DNA of 36,734 nucleotides, taken from the NCBI GenBank assembly GCA_019694835.1, contig JAIBBE010000251.1, forward strand, positions 1 to 36,734. Direction: 5' to 3'. The position numbers and the translations under genes are program-made. Position 1 is the first letter of the stretch, and every line of letters starts with the position of its first letter. The notes beneath the pieces were generated by a model. It did no database searches. It saw only the letters and a list, made by a program, of their open reading frames with translations, and was not told where the DNA came from. The stretch comes from Fimbriimonadaceae bacterium (lineage in GTDB: Bacteria; Armatimonadota; Fimbriimonadia; Fimbriimonadales; Fimbriimonadaceae). Below, piece after piece: positions 6,080-15,700 of the stretch.

Positions 6080-8424
6080 TGACCTTCTTCGGCCGACTGC
6101 TGGGCAGGCGCAACTCACATTTGCGGCGTTGGCGGCTGACGTGGGCAAGTACCGGTGTCTTTACCTGGAATCGGAGCGAGTTCATCCGCACAGAGATGGC
6201 CTCCATGACTCCACAAGAGCGTGCAATAGTGGCGGTCGAGCTTGCCGAAGCATTGGCACCCATCCGCCGCCAAGGGGATCACGACTCCTTTTACACATGT
6301 ATTGCTTACCTTTTGACTCCGTCTATGATCCGGTTCGACGAGCCGCTTCTCAAGCGGTTTCTCGAAGCTCATACGAATGGCTACTTATCGGCCGTGTTTG
6401 AGCCTCGTCAATTGCTTGCCGTCCTGCTCCGACACCAGGACCTGCTCACTCCCCAAAACTTAAAGTACCGCCTAGAGCAACTCCGTGATTCGATGGTGCG
6501 GGCGGCCCAACAAGGGCTTCCGTTTGCAAGCAGCACATACTTCGATACGATTGTCGAAATCGAAGAACACTTGAATCCGGACCAATTGGTCGTCTCTCAA
6601 CCATGGCAGCAGCCGCTCGCCAACCGAGTGCCTGGGATATGGGCCCTCGCCCGTGAGACCGAGCTAAAGTCCACGGCTCCAACCGATCGCTGGCTCAGCA
6701 AGGCAAGGACCCGAGTCGAGGACTATGGGATTGAGGAATATGCCAAATGCATGGAGGAGGTCGTCTCCGCACTGGCCACTCAATCCGAGCCGGTTCCTGG
6801 TTTTCTCTCGGGCCGCCTAAGCGGGCTGATTGCTGCAGCGGCAACGGCTCCGGCTTCCACGACAATTGCAACCCTGATCCGAACGGTAGCAATTTGCGGC
6901 CACAAACTTTCTGGTATTGGAGCGCGATCAAAAAAAGGATTCTCCACCGCAGTGTGGGCCTTATCCCATATCGGGACGAGGGAAGCGTTGGCTGGACTTT
7001 CGCAAGCTAAGGCCAAGATCAAAACCCCGAGTCTTGCTTCCGAGTTGATTACCTCCCTGTCAGAAGCAGCCAGCCGACAAGGTACATCACTAGATGAACT
7101 CGAGGAGTTGGTCGTGCCGACTTTCGGCCTATCGGATGGTCGGATAACTTACGAATGGGAGGAGTTCTCTGCGGTACTCGAAGTGACGGCAATGTCCGAA
7201 GTTACGCTGAACTGGAGCCGGTCGGGCCGGCTCCTTGCTGCCCCGCCACAAGCGTTGCGCGATCAACAGGCTGAAGACATCCGTGAAATCAAGACGCTTA
7301 AGAAGGCAATGGAGTCTGCGCTCTCCGCCCAGCGACAGCGACTGGACGGGCTCTTTCTTTCGAGGCGAGAAATTCCATACGAGGAGTGGGTTGACCGTTA
7401 CTGGAAGCAGCCGCTCATTCAATCCTTGGTTGAGCGCTTGATATGGGCTTTTCGACTAGATGATCACGTCACCTCGGGGATGCCGCGTGGAGACAAACTG
7501 CTTGATGCCTCAGGTAAACCCTTCGAAGTTCCCGCCGGGTCACACGTAACACTTTGGCATCCGCTGTCCCAGACTTACGAGGAAGTTGAGGCATGGCGAA
7601 ATTTCCTGTTTGATCAAGAGGTTACGCAGCCGTTCAAACAGGCTTTTCGTGAGACTTATGTGCTTACTCCAGCAGAGGTGGCTACCGAGACGTATTCCAA
7701 TCGGTTTGCTGCCCAAGTCCTTCGACAACATCAAATGGCGGCACTTGCCAGGACTCGGGGTTGGCGCTACTCCTTACAGGGTGGGTTCGATTCTGAATCT
7801 ACGCCGACACTTGTTCTAAGAGATTGGAACTACATCGTAGAGTATTTTGTCACTCCCGCTATTGGCGACGAGATGTCCGAAAGCGGCATCAGCCTGCTCG
7901 TCGCGACGGATCAAGTGCGATTTCAGAGAGGAGGCGAGAACCAGATCCTTGCCTCCATACCTGCTATCGTGTTTAGTGAAGTCATGCGGGATGTTGACCT
8001 GTTCGTAGGCGTCGCCGGTATCGGAAACGACCCGAATTGGTTAGACCGGGGAGATCGGCCTTATCAGGACGCGTGGCACGGATTTGCGTTTGGCGATCTA
8101 ACGGCCCAGGCAGAGACCAGAAGAGATGTATTAGCAAGGTTGCTTCCTAGGCTGAGCATTGCATCTGTCTCCAGAATCGAGGGCAAATTCCTTATTGTGC
8201 AGGGACGTAAGCACCGGTACAAGATTCACCTCGGTTCCGGAAACAGCATGATTGGTGACCGTTATCTGTGTATCGTCGCCCCGCCAGAGAGGCAGAAGAG
8301 TCGAGATTTCCTTCCCTTTGAAGGAGATCGAACGCTATCGATTATCCTGAGCAAAGCGTTTATGCTTGCCGCAGATGACAAGATCAAGGACCCCACTATT
8401 CTTCGGCAATTTGACCTCGAATAA
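6079..8424 (+). CDS. DUF4132 (MolR-like) domain protein
   Basis: A 781-residue cytoplasmic protein without signal peptide or clear membrane segment. Residues about 493-562 contain the DUF4132 hallmarks: LWHPLSQTYEEVEAWRNFL, VTQPFKQAFRETYVLTP, TETYSNRFAAQVLRQHQM. The C-terminus has HRYKIHLGSGNSMIGDRYLC (from about 712) and FLPFEGDRTLSIILSKAFML followed by DPTILRQF, typical of the end of this family (split off as DUF7737 in some databases). The N-terminal 400 residues are helical and may form a repeat solenoid. Function is unknown; the E. coli member MolR was named for a proposed link to molybdate metabolism. The ATG at 6079 overlaps the preceding TGA, so it is co-translated with the Gly-Gly protein. 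By eye its GC content and codon choice look lower than flanking genes, hinting at a transferred module; a count is needed. Family is assigned from memory of its motifs. Confidence 0.85.
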   Translation: MTFFGRLLGRRNSHLRRWRLTWASTGVFTWNRSEFIRTEMASMTPQERAIVAVELAEALAPIRRQGDHDSFYTCIAYLLTPSMIRFDEPLLKRFLEAHTNGYLSAVFEPRQLLAVLLRHQDLLTPQNLKYRLEQLRDSMVRAAQQGLPFASSTYFDTIVEIEEHLNPDQLVVSQPWQQPLANRVPGIWALARETELKSTAPTDRWLSKARTRVEDYGIEEYAKCMEEVVSALATQSEPVPGFLSGRLSGLIAAAATAPASTTIATLIRTVAICGHKLSGIGARSKKGFSTAVWALSHIGTREALAGLSQAKAKIKTPSLASELITSLSEAASRQGTSLDELEELVVPTFGLSDGRITYEWEEFSAVLEVTAMSEVTLNWSRSGRLLAAPPQALRDQQAEDIREIKTLKKAMESALSAQRQRLDGLFLSRREIPYEEWVDRYWKQPLIQSLVERLIWAFRLDDHVTSGMPRGDKLLDASGKPFEVPAGSHVTLWHPLSQTYEEVEAWRNFLFDQEVTQPFKQAFRETYVLTPAEVATETYSNRFAAQVLRQHQMAALARTRGWRYSLQGGFDSESTPTLVLRDWNYIVEYFVTPAIGDEMSESGISLLVATDQVRFQRGGENQILASIPAIVFSEVMRDVDLFVGVAGIGNDPNWLDRGDRPYQDAWHGFAFGDLTAQAETRRDVLARLLPRLSIASVSRIEGKFLIVQGRKHRYKIHLGSGNSMIGDRYLCIVAPPERQKSRDFLPFEGDRTLSIILSKAFMLAADDKIKDPTILRQFDLE

Positions 8425-8429
8425 CGCAT

Positions 8430-8466
8430 AGACCCCCAAGGTGAATTTGCTGTCACCAGTGGGTCT
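8430..8466. terminator. Two-tier hairpin between convergent genes
   Basis: AGACCC (8430-8435) pairs with GGGTCT (8461-8466), and inside it GGTGA (8440-8444) pairs with TCACC (8453-8457) around an eight-base loop. It lies between the stops of the convergent DUF4132 and glycosyltransferase genes and could end transcripts from both sides. There is no uridine run, so termination is inferred from position. Confidence 0.5.
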
Positions 8467-8481
8467 CACCCGAAGACGCAT

Positions 8482-9696
8482 TCACCCCAGGATGCTGTGA
8501 TAGACCGCCTCAAGCCCACGGATGTGGGCTTCCATGCTCGGCGGATCGGACCAGAAGTCGCGATACGCGGCTTCACTGAGTTCCCGCACTCGCTGATCCT
8601 GTTTCAAACTCTGAAGCGCGCGGTCAAGTTCATCATTGCTGGCCAGCGCATAGGTATAGCCGGTCCGGTCGTTCTGGACATTCTCGGCCCCAGCCATCGT
8701 CGAAGGCACGATGGAGGGGAGGCCCTGGGCGGCGGCATCCGTAAGTGAAAGAGGAGAACCCTCATGCCAGCGCGATGTCATCACATTCGCCCGGCCCTTC
8801 TGGAACCACTCAGCGACCTGGTCTTGGGTCAGCCAGCCCGTGATCGTGGCGGCAGGATTCGCGGCACGGACCTCGTCTTCCAGCGGTCCCGAACCGACGA
8901 AGACGACTTCGGTGTCCGTTCGCTTGGCGGCCAGAGCGAGCCGAACCGGGTCTTTCTCGCTCGTCAACCGCCCAACGAACAGCACCGGGCCGTTCCGCTC
9001 GGCGAGCACTCGCGGAGCCTGCGACTTCTGATAGGGATTCCGAACATGGTGAATCACCGCGTTGGGCCCGAGAAACGGGCGGACAATCTCGCCGTTCCGT
9101 CTCGACACGGCGATGTAATGATCAATGCGCCGCGTGGCTTTCACACGACGCTTGAGAATCCGCGAACGCATCACCAGGGCAGCCTTCGAAAGGTAGCTGC
9201 TTTTGCTGCATTGCGTGAGCACGCACGAAAGGCTCAAAGGGGTCAGTGGACAGGAGCACTTCCGGCGGTGGTTGTAGAGCCCACTCGTCGGACAGACGAT
9301 GCCGTAGTCGTGCAACGTGATGGTGCACTCGAACTCACGCAGCGCCGCCGACAGCACGCTGGGTGAAAGGACGTTGAGGTAGCTGTGAAGGTGAACGACC
9401 GTGTTGTCGGGGTCGAGCCCGTCGAGCACCTTGGTCATCAGGACTTCGGCTTCGTTGTTCCACAGGGCGTTGCGAAACGCCTCGACTTTGTTCGCGCTTT
9501 GGTGAAACCCGGTCGCACCGAGCACTTCTACTCGCCGCAGTTTGGAGAGACGGTCATCGCGAGGTTCCGAACCTGCAACGAAGGTGACATCGAACCCTGC
9601 TTCAGCCAGCCCCACCGCACTCGTAATCGCCACCATCTCGGCACCTCCGGTGACAGAAGCATGGTCCGAGACGACGACGATGGCCGGGCGGATCAT
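8482..9696 (-). CDS. Glycosyltransferase family 4 (GT-B fold)
   Basis: The 404-residue protein has the two Rossmann-like halves of GT4 enzymes. The N-terminal half opens VVVSDHASVTGGAEMV, the acceptor-binding start with its GGAE-type loop. The C-terminal half has PVLFVGRLTSEKDPVRLALA, a sugar-nucleotide-binding GxGP (VFVGSGPLEDEV), and NVMTSRWHEGSPLSLTDAAA, where the usual E-x7-E motif appears as EGSPLSLTDA, with Asp in place of the second Glu. It would transfer a sugar from an activated donor during surface polysaccharide or lipopolysaccharide assembly. A central cysteine-rich stretch (CSCPLTPLSLSCVLTQC) resembles that of some GT4 enzymes with a bound metal, but this is a guess. It has no sugar-biosynthesis neighbours, so donor and acceptor are unknown. 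It starts with ATG at 9696; its upstream side is the repeat cluster at 9.7-10.0 kb. Confidence 0.85.
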   Translation of the reverse strand: MIRPAIVVVSDHASVTGGAEMVAITSAVGLAEAGFDVTFVAGSEPRDDRLSKLRRVEVLGATGFHQSANKVEAFRNALWNNEAEVLMTKVLDGLDPDNTVVHLHSYLNVLSPSVLSAALREFECTITLHDYGIVCPTSGLYNHRRKCSCPLTPLSLSCVLTQCSKSSYLSKAALVMRSRILKRRVKATRRIDHYIAVSRRNGEIVRPFLGPNAVIHHVRNPYQKSQAPRVLAERNGPVLFVGRLTSEKDPVRLALAAKRTDTEVVFVGSGPLEDEVRAANPAATITGWLTQDQVAEWFQKGRANVMTSRWHEGSPLSLTDAAAQGLPSIVPSTMAGAENVQNDRTGYTYALASNDELDRALQSLKQDQRVRELSEAAYRDFWSDPPSMEAHIRGLEAVYHSILG

Positions 9697-9718
9697 CGGA
9701 TTCGCCTACTTCGCAATC

Positions 9719-9744
9719 GTACCGCGGGCGTCCCGCCGGCATCC
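9719..9744. repeat. Dispersed repeat C copy
   Basis: This 26-base sequence, core GCGTCCCGCCGGCATCC, matches the four C units in the ABC exporter insert (1731, 1868, 1896 and 2031). It lies just upstream of the glycosyltransferase start, and as in the exporter it sits near a B element. Confidence 0.7.
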
Positions 9745-9775
9745 GCTCGCAAGGTGTTTGCGCGGCGTCCGCAGC

Positions 9776-9851
9776 ACCTCTCCCCCAACCCCTCTCCTAC
9801 GCCACCTAAGCTCCTGCTCGCCGAGTCTTCTGGGCGCAGGAGAGGGGAGTT
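9776..9851. repeat. REP-like repeat B copy in intergenic region
   Basis: This 76-base element starts ACCTCTCCCCCAACCCCTCT and ends with GGGCGCAGGAGAGGGGAGTT, matching the two B elements in the ABC exporter (1788 and 1952). Its ends pair as an interrupted palindrome (CCCCTCTCCT with AGGAGAGGGG). With the C copy and the inverted repeat at 9902 it fills the 334-base gap 9697-10030, where I see no gene. Confidence 0.75.
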
Positions 9852-9901
9852 CCGGACGCCATTTGCTGATTCGAGCAGAACTCGAATTCCGGTATTCGGT
9901 G

Positions 9902-10005
9902 GGGTGGCCGGGGTGATGAAATTGTGCACCCCGGCTCGACCAAACGCCGGCAGGCTCCCGCAATTGGTAGCGCCGGGGTGCACAATTTCATCACCCCAGC
10001 CACCC
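9902..10005. repeat. Long inverted repeat (34-base arms, 36-base loop)
   Basis: Arms 9902-9935 and 9972-10005 are reverse complements with one mismatch; the core is GGGTGATGAAATTGTGCACC. The loop is 9936-9971. The element lies between the glycosyltransferase start and the Doc-like gene's end, 25 bases past that gene's stop, so its transcript could form a strong hairpin there. It has the build of a miniature mobile element, but no target-site duplication was identified. Confidence 0.8.
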
Positions 10006-10030
10006 GACTCCAGCCCCACAAAACCCCGCA

Positions 10031-10516
10031 TCAGCCCGCCGCAGCTGATGCAGGCCGGAGCGAAGCGACGGTCTTCGGATAACGCTCCAACGCGTCCTTC
10101 AACGTCGCCGCAACGTCGGGCTCGCCATGCTCACCCGTCTTCTCGATGAGGGGGCCATCGCCGACTTTCTCGCTGGCGGCCTCAACGTCGCCTGACGTCA
10201 TCGCACCAAGTTTGCCCATCCACGCCACGGCGTCATCGTCGGACAACTTGAAGTGGCGACCATTGATCGAAAGGAAACCCACGAATCCGATGAACGCGGT
10301 CGCGGCGTCGCCGGAGGCAAAGGGCTCCTTCTGCGCAAATCCGTTCAAGAACTTAGCGGCCTGCTCCAGCAAGGCCGCGCTTGGACCATAACCATATTGG
10401 TAGTAGGTCGCTTCCTCAAGTTCGGCGTACTCGAATCGGTTGACCTTCTCGGTGACTTGCAGGTTGACCCAGAGCATGTCCTGCACGGTGAGGTAGTTCA
10501 GCTTCGACGCATTCAT
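10031..10516 (-). CDS. Doc/Fic-like protein with degenerate active site
   Basis: The 161-residue protein opens KLNYLTVQDMLWVNLQVT, which resembles the start of Doc-type (death on curing) Fido proteins. The central segment EPFASGDAATAFIGFVGFLS lines up with the Fic motif HPFxxGNxRTA and its following helix, and INGRHFKLSDDDAVAWM with the next helix. The catalytic His is Glu and the Asn and Arg of GNxR are Asp and Ala, so AMPylation or kinase activity is unlikely. No antitoxin-like gene is adjacent, so it is probably a solitary, non-catalytic family member. It starts with ATG at 10516, without a clear Shine-Dalgarno. The family call rests on motif likeness and order, not a search; a plain hypothetical protein is the alternative. 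Confidence 0.55.
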   Translation of the reverse strand: MNASKLNYLTVQDMLWVNLQVTEKVNRFEYAELEEATYYQYGYGPSAALLEQAAKFLNGFAQKEPFASGDAATAFIGFVGFLSINGRHFKLSDDDAVAWMGKLGAMTSGDVEAASEKVGDGPLIEKTGEHGEPDVAATLKDALERYPKTVASLRPASAAAG

Positions 10517-10623
10517 CGGCAGTCGGGTTGTACCCGGTTGAACTGCTCGTGAACCGAACGAAGGTGGCAGGCGTCTAGCTAGATACGGCTAAACTGGCGA
10601 AAGGCCTTTGGCCAGAGGTGAGA

Positions 10624-12636
10624 ATGCGACTCGGTTGGCTTGGATTGTTCGTCGCACTGTGCTGCGCTCCGTGTGCACAGGCTCAAGACTATGTCGAGGG
10701 AGAAGTCCTCGTCAAGTTCAAGTCGAGTGCAACACGACAAATGGCGGCCCTGGATCTCGTCGGCGGCCAAATCGTACGGGACATCAGCGGCCTCGGTGTG
10801 TCTCAGGTCCGACTCGACCCGTACGTCTCGGTCAGCCACGCCCTCTATCGACTGCGTTCGAATCCCGACGTCGAATTCGCCGAGCCCAACTACATCGCGC
10901 GCGCCTTCTACACGCCCAACGACACGAACTTCGGCCAGCAGTACGGTCCGACCAAGATGGCGTGCCCGTCGGGCTGGGACCGCACCAAAGGCGATCCGAA
11001 TATCGTCATCGCGATCATCGACACTGGTATTGACCTGAACCATCCCGACCTCGCGGGCAAGATCGTGGCGGGTTACGACTTCGTCAACAACGACACCAGC
11101 CCGATGGATGATCACGGCCATGGCACCCACTGTGCCGGCATCGCCGCCGCCAAGACCGACAATGGAATGGGCATCGCCGGCGTGGGATTCAACTGCCGCG
11201 TGATGGCGGTCAAGGTGCTGGATCGCTATGGGTCGGGTGCCTTCTCCGATGTTGCTGAAGGCGTGATCTACGCGACAGACCACGGCGCAAAGGTGATTTC
11301 TCTCAGCCTCGGCGGAAGTCAACAGAGCACGACGCTTCTGAATGCGGTGAACTACGCGTGGTCCCGCGGCGTGGTCGTCTGTGCCGCGGCTGGCAACACC
11401 AATACGAGTTCGCCATCGTACCCCGCATACTTCTCGAACTGCATTGCCGTTGGCTCGACGACCGAGACCGACGCCAAGTCCGGCTTCAGCAACTACGGTT
11501 CGTGGGTCGATGTGGCTGCTCCCGGCTCGAACATCCTCAGCACGTTCCCGTCGAACCGCTATCAGGTCCTAAGTGGAACGTCCATGGCAACCCCGGCCGT
11601 GGCCGGACTGGCCGGATTGGTTTGGTCCCGGCTCGGAGTCGGAGCCACCGGTGCACAGGTTCGCGCTCAAATCGAAAACAACTGCGATGGCGTCGGTACC
11701 TGGGTAGCGAAGGGTCGCGTCAATGCCTCGCGGGCTTTGGCCGCTGGCGGTTCGAGCGTAACCCTCGATTCGCTGACGACCAGCACCGCGTCGATCGTGG
11801 GGCCGGGCTCGGGAACCGGCACCGTGGTGTTGAGCGGCAACGCACCTGTCGGCGGAGTCACGGTTACGCTGTCCAGCAGCCAGACTTCGGCACTGACGGT
11901 CCCAGCCAGTGTGAATGTTGCTTCCGGAGCTCGGCAGGCGACCTTCAATTTCAACGCCTTGGCCGTCACTTCTGATACGAACGTCACCATAACGGCCAGC
12001 GGGGCGGGAGGCTCCAAGCTCGCGGTCGTGCAGGTCAAGAGGTGGGTACCACCAGCACTCAGCGCTCTATCCCTTAGCCAATCCGCAGTCACCGGACCGG
12101 CAACCGTTACCGGCATCGTTTCGCTTAATGTCCCGGCTGCACCGGGCGGACTCCTCGTCACGCTATCCAGTTCAAACGTGGCGGCCTCCGTGCCGTCGAA
12201 CGTCGTGGTTCCAGCCGGTTCCACCTCGGCCAACTTCCCCGTCAACTGCACGGCAGTTGGCAGTGACCTCACGGTGAACTTGACGGGCACGGGAGGCGGC
12301 CAGACCCGTCAAACCACGCTCCGAATCGTGTCGGCTCCGGTGGCAATCTCGGCCCTTTCCGTCACCCCGAACTCGACCGTCGGCGGCCGAACACCGTACC
12401 CAACCGGCCTCATTACACTGACAGCTCCGGCACCACCAGGCGGAGCGGTCGTTTCCGTCACCACATCGAACAGCGTTGCCCTTTCACCCCCCCGGACCGT
12501 AACGGTTCCGGCAGGCCAAACGAGTAAGACCTTCCAGGTGTTTACCTACGGTGTCTCGACGAACACGAACGTGACACTTTCGGCAACTTGGCGAAACGTG
12601 ACGAAGAACGCGTCGGTAACCGTGCTCAAGCGATAG
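10624..12636 (+). CDS. Secreted subtilisin-like serine protease (S8) with three C-terminal Ig-like repeats
   Basis: The catalytic triad is visible: D133 in IIDTGIDLNHPDL, H166 in HGHGTHCAG and S320 in LSGTSMATP. A signal peptide (MRLGWLGLFVALCCAPCAQA) and a short propeptide with VLVKFK and the YVSVSHALYRLRSNPDVEFA inhibitor-like segment precede the protease domain, as in thermitase/fervidolysin-type enzymes. After the protease (about residue 375) come three repeats of about 95 residues, each with a pattern like TLSSSxxxxxxVPxxVxVxxG, predicted beta-sandwich surface domains. It has no dockerin-like tail, unlike the next gene. ATG at 10624 follows AGAGG; GTG at 10618 is an alternative start two codons earlier. 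The downstream subtilase lies 103 bases away in the same direction, suggesting a tandem pair of extracellular proteases. Confidence 0.92.
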   Translation: MRLGWLGLFVALCCAPCAQAQDYVEGEVLVKFKSSATRQMAALDLVGGQIVRDISGLGVSQVRLDPYVSVSHALYRLRSNPDVEFAEPNYIARAFYTPNDTNFGQQYGPTKMACPSGWDRTKGDPNIVIAIIDTGIDLNHPDLAGKIVAGYDFVNNDTSPMDDHGHGTHCAGIAAAKTDNGMGIAGVGFNCRVMAVKVLDRYGSGAFSDVAEGVIYATDHGAKVISLSLGGSQQSTTLLNAVNYAWSRGVVVCAAAGNTNTSSPSYPAYFSNCIAVGSTTETDAKSGFSNYGSWVDVAAPGSNILSTFPSNRYQVLSGTSMATPAVAGLAGLVWSRLGVGATGAQVRAQIENNCDGVGTWVAKGRVNASRALAAGGSSVTLDSLTTSTASIVGPGSGTGTVVLSGNAPVGGVTVTLSSSQTSALTVPASVNVASGARQATFNFNALAVTSDTNVTITASGAGGSKLAVVQVKRWVPPALSALSLSQSAVTGPATVTGIVSLNVPAAPGGLLVTLSSSNVAASVPSNVVVPAGSTSANFPVNCTAVGSDLTVNLTGTGGGQTRQTTLRIVSAPVAISALSVTPNSTVGGRTPYPTGLITLTAPAPPGGAVVSVTTSNSVALSPPRTVTVPAGQTSKTFQVFTYGVSTNTNVTLSATWRNVTKNASVTVLKR

Positions 12637-12739
12637 ACAATGGGGCTGGATAGCGCAAATTGGCGGACGGCCTGAGAGAAAGTCTGTGATACTATGGATA
12701 GGGGTCCGCGCGGCCCTATGTCTTTATTAGGAGTACTCA

Positions 12740-15700
12740 ATGGTCTGCTTCTCTCGGATCCGGGTCCGTTCCGGGTCAAAACTGCTTCGCATGAGCCTGC
12801 TTGGCTTGGCACTCGGGGCGGTCTCGCTCACCTTGACTGGGTTTGGGCCGAACGACGGCACCCGGCTCTTTCCTCAACCCGAGCTGCCCAAGAACGCGTT
12901 GGGCCTCCCAGCCCACGATCCGAACGTGGTTCTCGTGGCGTTCCAACCCAACTCTTCCCTTAAAGACCGCCATGCGCTCATCCGCAGTCTCGGCCTCGAA
13001 ATGGACACCCGGGTCGTTAATCCCTATTTCTACCGACTGATCATCACCGACGAGGCCAAGCAGAAAGGGGCCAATGTCGAGTCGATGCTCAAGGCACTCA
13101 TCCCCAACAAGATGGTCCGTGTTGCCGAGCGCGATTGGATCGTCACCATCCAGCAGACCTTCCCCAACGACCCGATGTTCAGCCAGCTTTACGGCATGCA
13201 CAACACGGGACAAACGGGCGGTACAGCCGATGCCGACATCGACGCCCCCACCGCCTGGGCGATCCAGACCGGCAGTTCGAACGTTAAAGTGGCCGTGATC
13301 GACACGGGCGTGGACTACACCCACCCAGACCTAGCCGCCAACGCGTGGACGAATCCGGGCGAGGTCGCCGGAAACAACGTCGACGACGATGGCAACGGCT
13401 ACGTCGACGATATCCACGGTTACGACTTCCTCAACAACGATGGCAATCCGATGGACGACAATTCCCACGGCACCCACTGCTCCGGCACCATTGGTGGTGT
13501 GGGCAACAACGGGGTTGGCGTAGTCGGAGTGTCGTGGAACGTCCGGATCATCGGCGTCAAGTTCCTTAGCGCAGGTGGAAGCGGAAGCATCAGCAACGCC
13601 ATTCTCTGCACCGACTACGCCCGCATCGTGGGTTCTCACGTCATGAGCAACTCGTGGGGCGGTGGCGGATTCAGCCAGCTCATGCTCGATGCGATCACGC
13701 GTGCGGACCAAGCTGGAATTCTGTTCGTGGCTGCAGCGGGTAACAACGGCAGCAACAACGACTCGACAACGTTCTATCCAGCAAGCTACAACTCCAGCGT
13801 GGGAAACATGCTCGCCGTCGGAGCTTCGACTCACAACGACACTCGGGCCAGCTTCTCGAACTACGGTGCCAACACGGTTGACATCTTCGCCCCAGGCGAG
13901 AACATCGTGAGTTCAGTCCCGATCGCGCTCACGCCTGCCGGTTACGACACCTACAGCGGGACCTCGATGGCCTGTCCGCACGTATCGGGAGCAGCCGCTC
14001 TCCTTAAAGCGCAGTTCCCCGGCGACAACGCAACCCAGCTTCGCGCCCGCTTGCGAAACAGCGCCGACCCAGTTGCCGCCCTCAGCGGACTCACTGCGAC
14101 CGGACGCCTCAATGCCTACAACAGCATGGATAACGACACGGTCGCGCCCGGAACACCCAGCGGCCTGGTCGGGATTAAGAGATCGTCAGGAACGATTCGA
14201 CTTCGCTTCACGGCTTCCGGTGACGATGGAGCTGTCGGCACGGCGAACTCCTACGACATGCGCGTGAGTTCCTCGCCGATCAATGCGGGTAATTTCACCG
14301 CTGCGCGTAGGGTAAGCACCCCGCCACCGACTGCATCGGGAACCCAGCAGGAGGTCGCAGCCAGCGGTCTGAACGCCGGCGCACCCTACTACTTCGCCCT
14401 CAAGGCACTCGACAATGTCGGAAACGCGAGCGGTATCGTGACGGCAGGGCCGTACACGACGCTGCCCGGTCTGTTCGTTGACAACATGGAAGGGGCAGCG
14501 ACGTTCACTCCGCAGGGAGGCTCACCATGGGCCCTCACGAACTCGGTGAGCTTTAGCCCGACCCAAAGCTGGACGGATAGCCCTGGCGGCAACTACGCGA
14601 ACAGCATCGACATTTCCCTGACCAAAACGACGCCGATCGCGATCACGGCCCCGACCCTCATGCGGGTAATGGTCAAATCGTCGCTCGAGCGAAACTACGA
14701 CTACCTGTACATCGAAGCCTCGACGAACGGCGTTAACTGGACGTCCCTTTATCGCACCGACGCATCGTTCGACTGGAGCCCAGTCTCCGTCAACTTGAGC
14801 GGATACGTCGGCCAGAACGTTCAAATCCGTTTCCGCCTCACAACTGACAGCAGCGTCGTCTACGATGGCGTCTACATCGACGACTTAACCCTCGTGGCCA
14901 TGACCACGGTGTGGAATGACGGCGTGGAAGGCGCGGCGAACTTCTCGGGCCAGGCTCCGTGGGCCATCGTGACCGAGAACGCCAGCAGCCCAACCCATTC
15001 GTGGCATGACAGCCCCGGCGGCAACTACGTCGACAACCTCGACATCGCCTTAACGCAGAACGCTGCCGTCAACCTCCCGACTGTCGAAAGTCCGCAGGTC
15101 TTCTTCAAGATGAGCTACGACTTGGAGAGCGGGTACGACTACCTCACCGTCTACAGTTCGACCGATAACGGCGCAAGTTGGGCAGCGGGAGCGGCCTTCA
15201 CGGGCACGAACACCGCGTGGTCGACCTATCAGGCACCGCTGAGCAGCGGGTCGTCGGTCATGATGCGCTTCAGGCTGACCACTGACTACAGCGTGGTCCG
15301 CAATGGCGTCTACATCGACGACATTTCGGTCGCGGGCGAGCCGTGCGAGCCCATCAGCTCGACGCTCCCCATCTCGGGAACGATCACGCTCGAGGACTTC
15401 GTGGGCACCGTCAGCGGCACGCCCATCGTCGTTGAAATCCGACCCGTCGGAAGTTCGACGGTACTGGAGACGATCAACGGGACATTAGGGTCGGGCGGCA
15501 CGTTCACCGTGCAAACCACCCAGCCTGCGGGCAACTACGACGTGGCCATCAAGGCACCGACGTGGCTCCGCAAAATCGCGGCTAACCGCACTCTCTCAGG
15601 TGCTGGCATGACCGGGGTTAACCTAACGGTCAAGAACGGCGACCTCGACAACGACAACGAGGTTGGCATCAGCGACTACGCGATCCTTTCCTCCAATTAC

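Noticed and set aside
10608..11033. Alternative 141-codon frame at the subtilase start
   Set aside because: It is a shadow frame overlapping the signal peptide and propeptide of the subtilase, which has full catalytic motifs.
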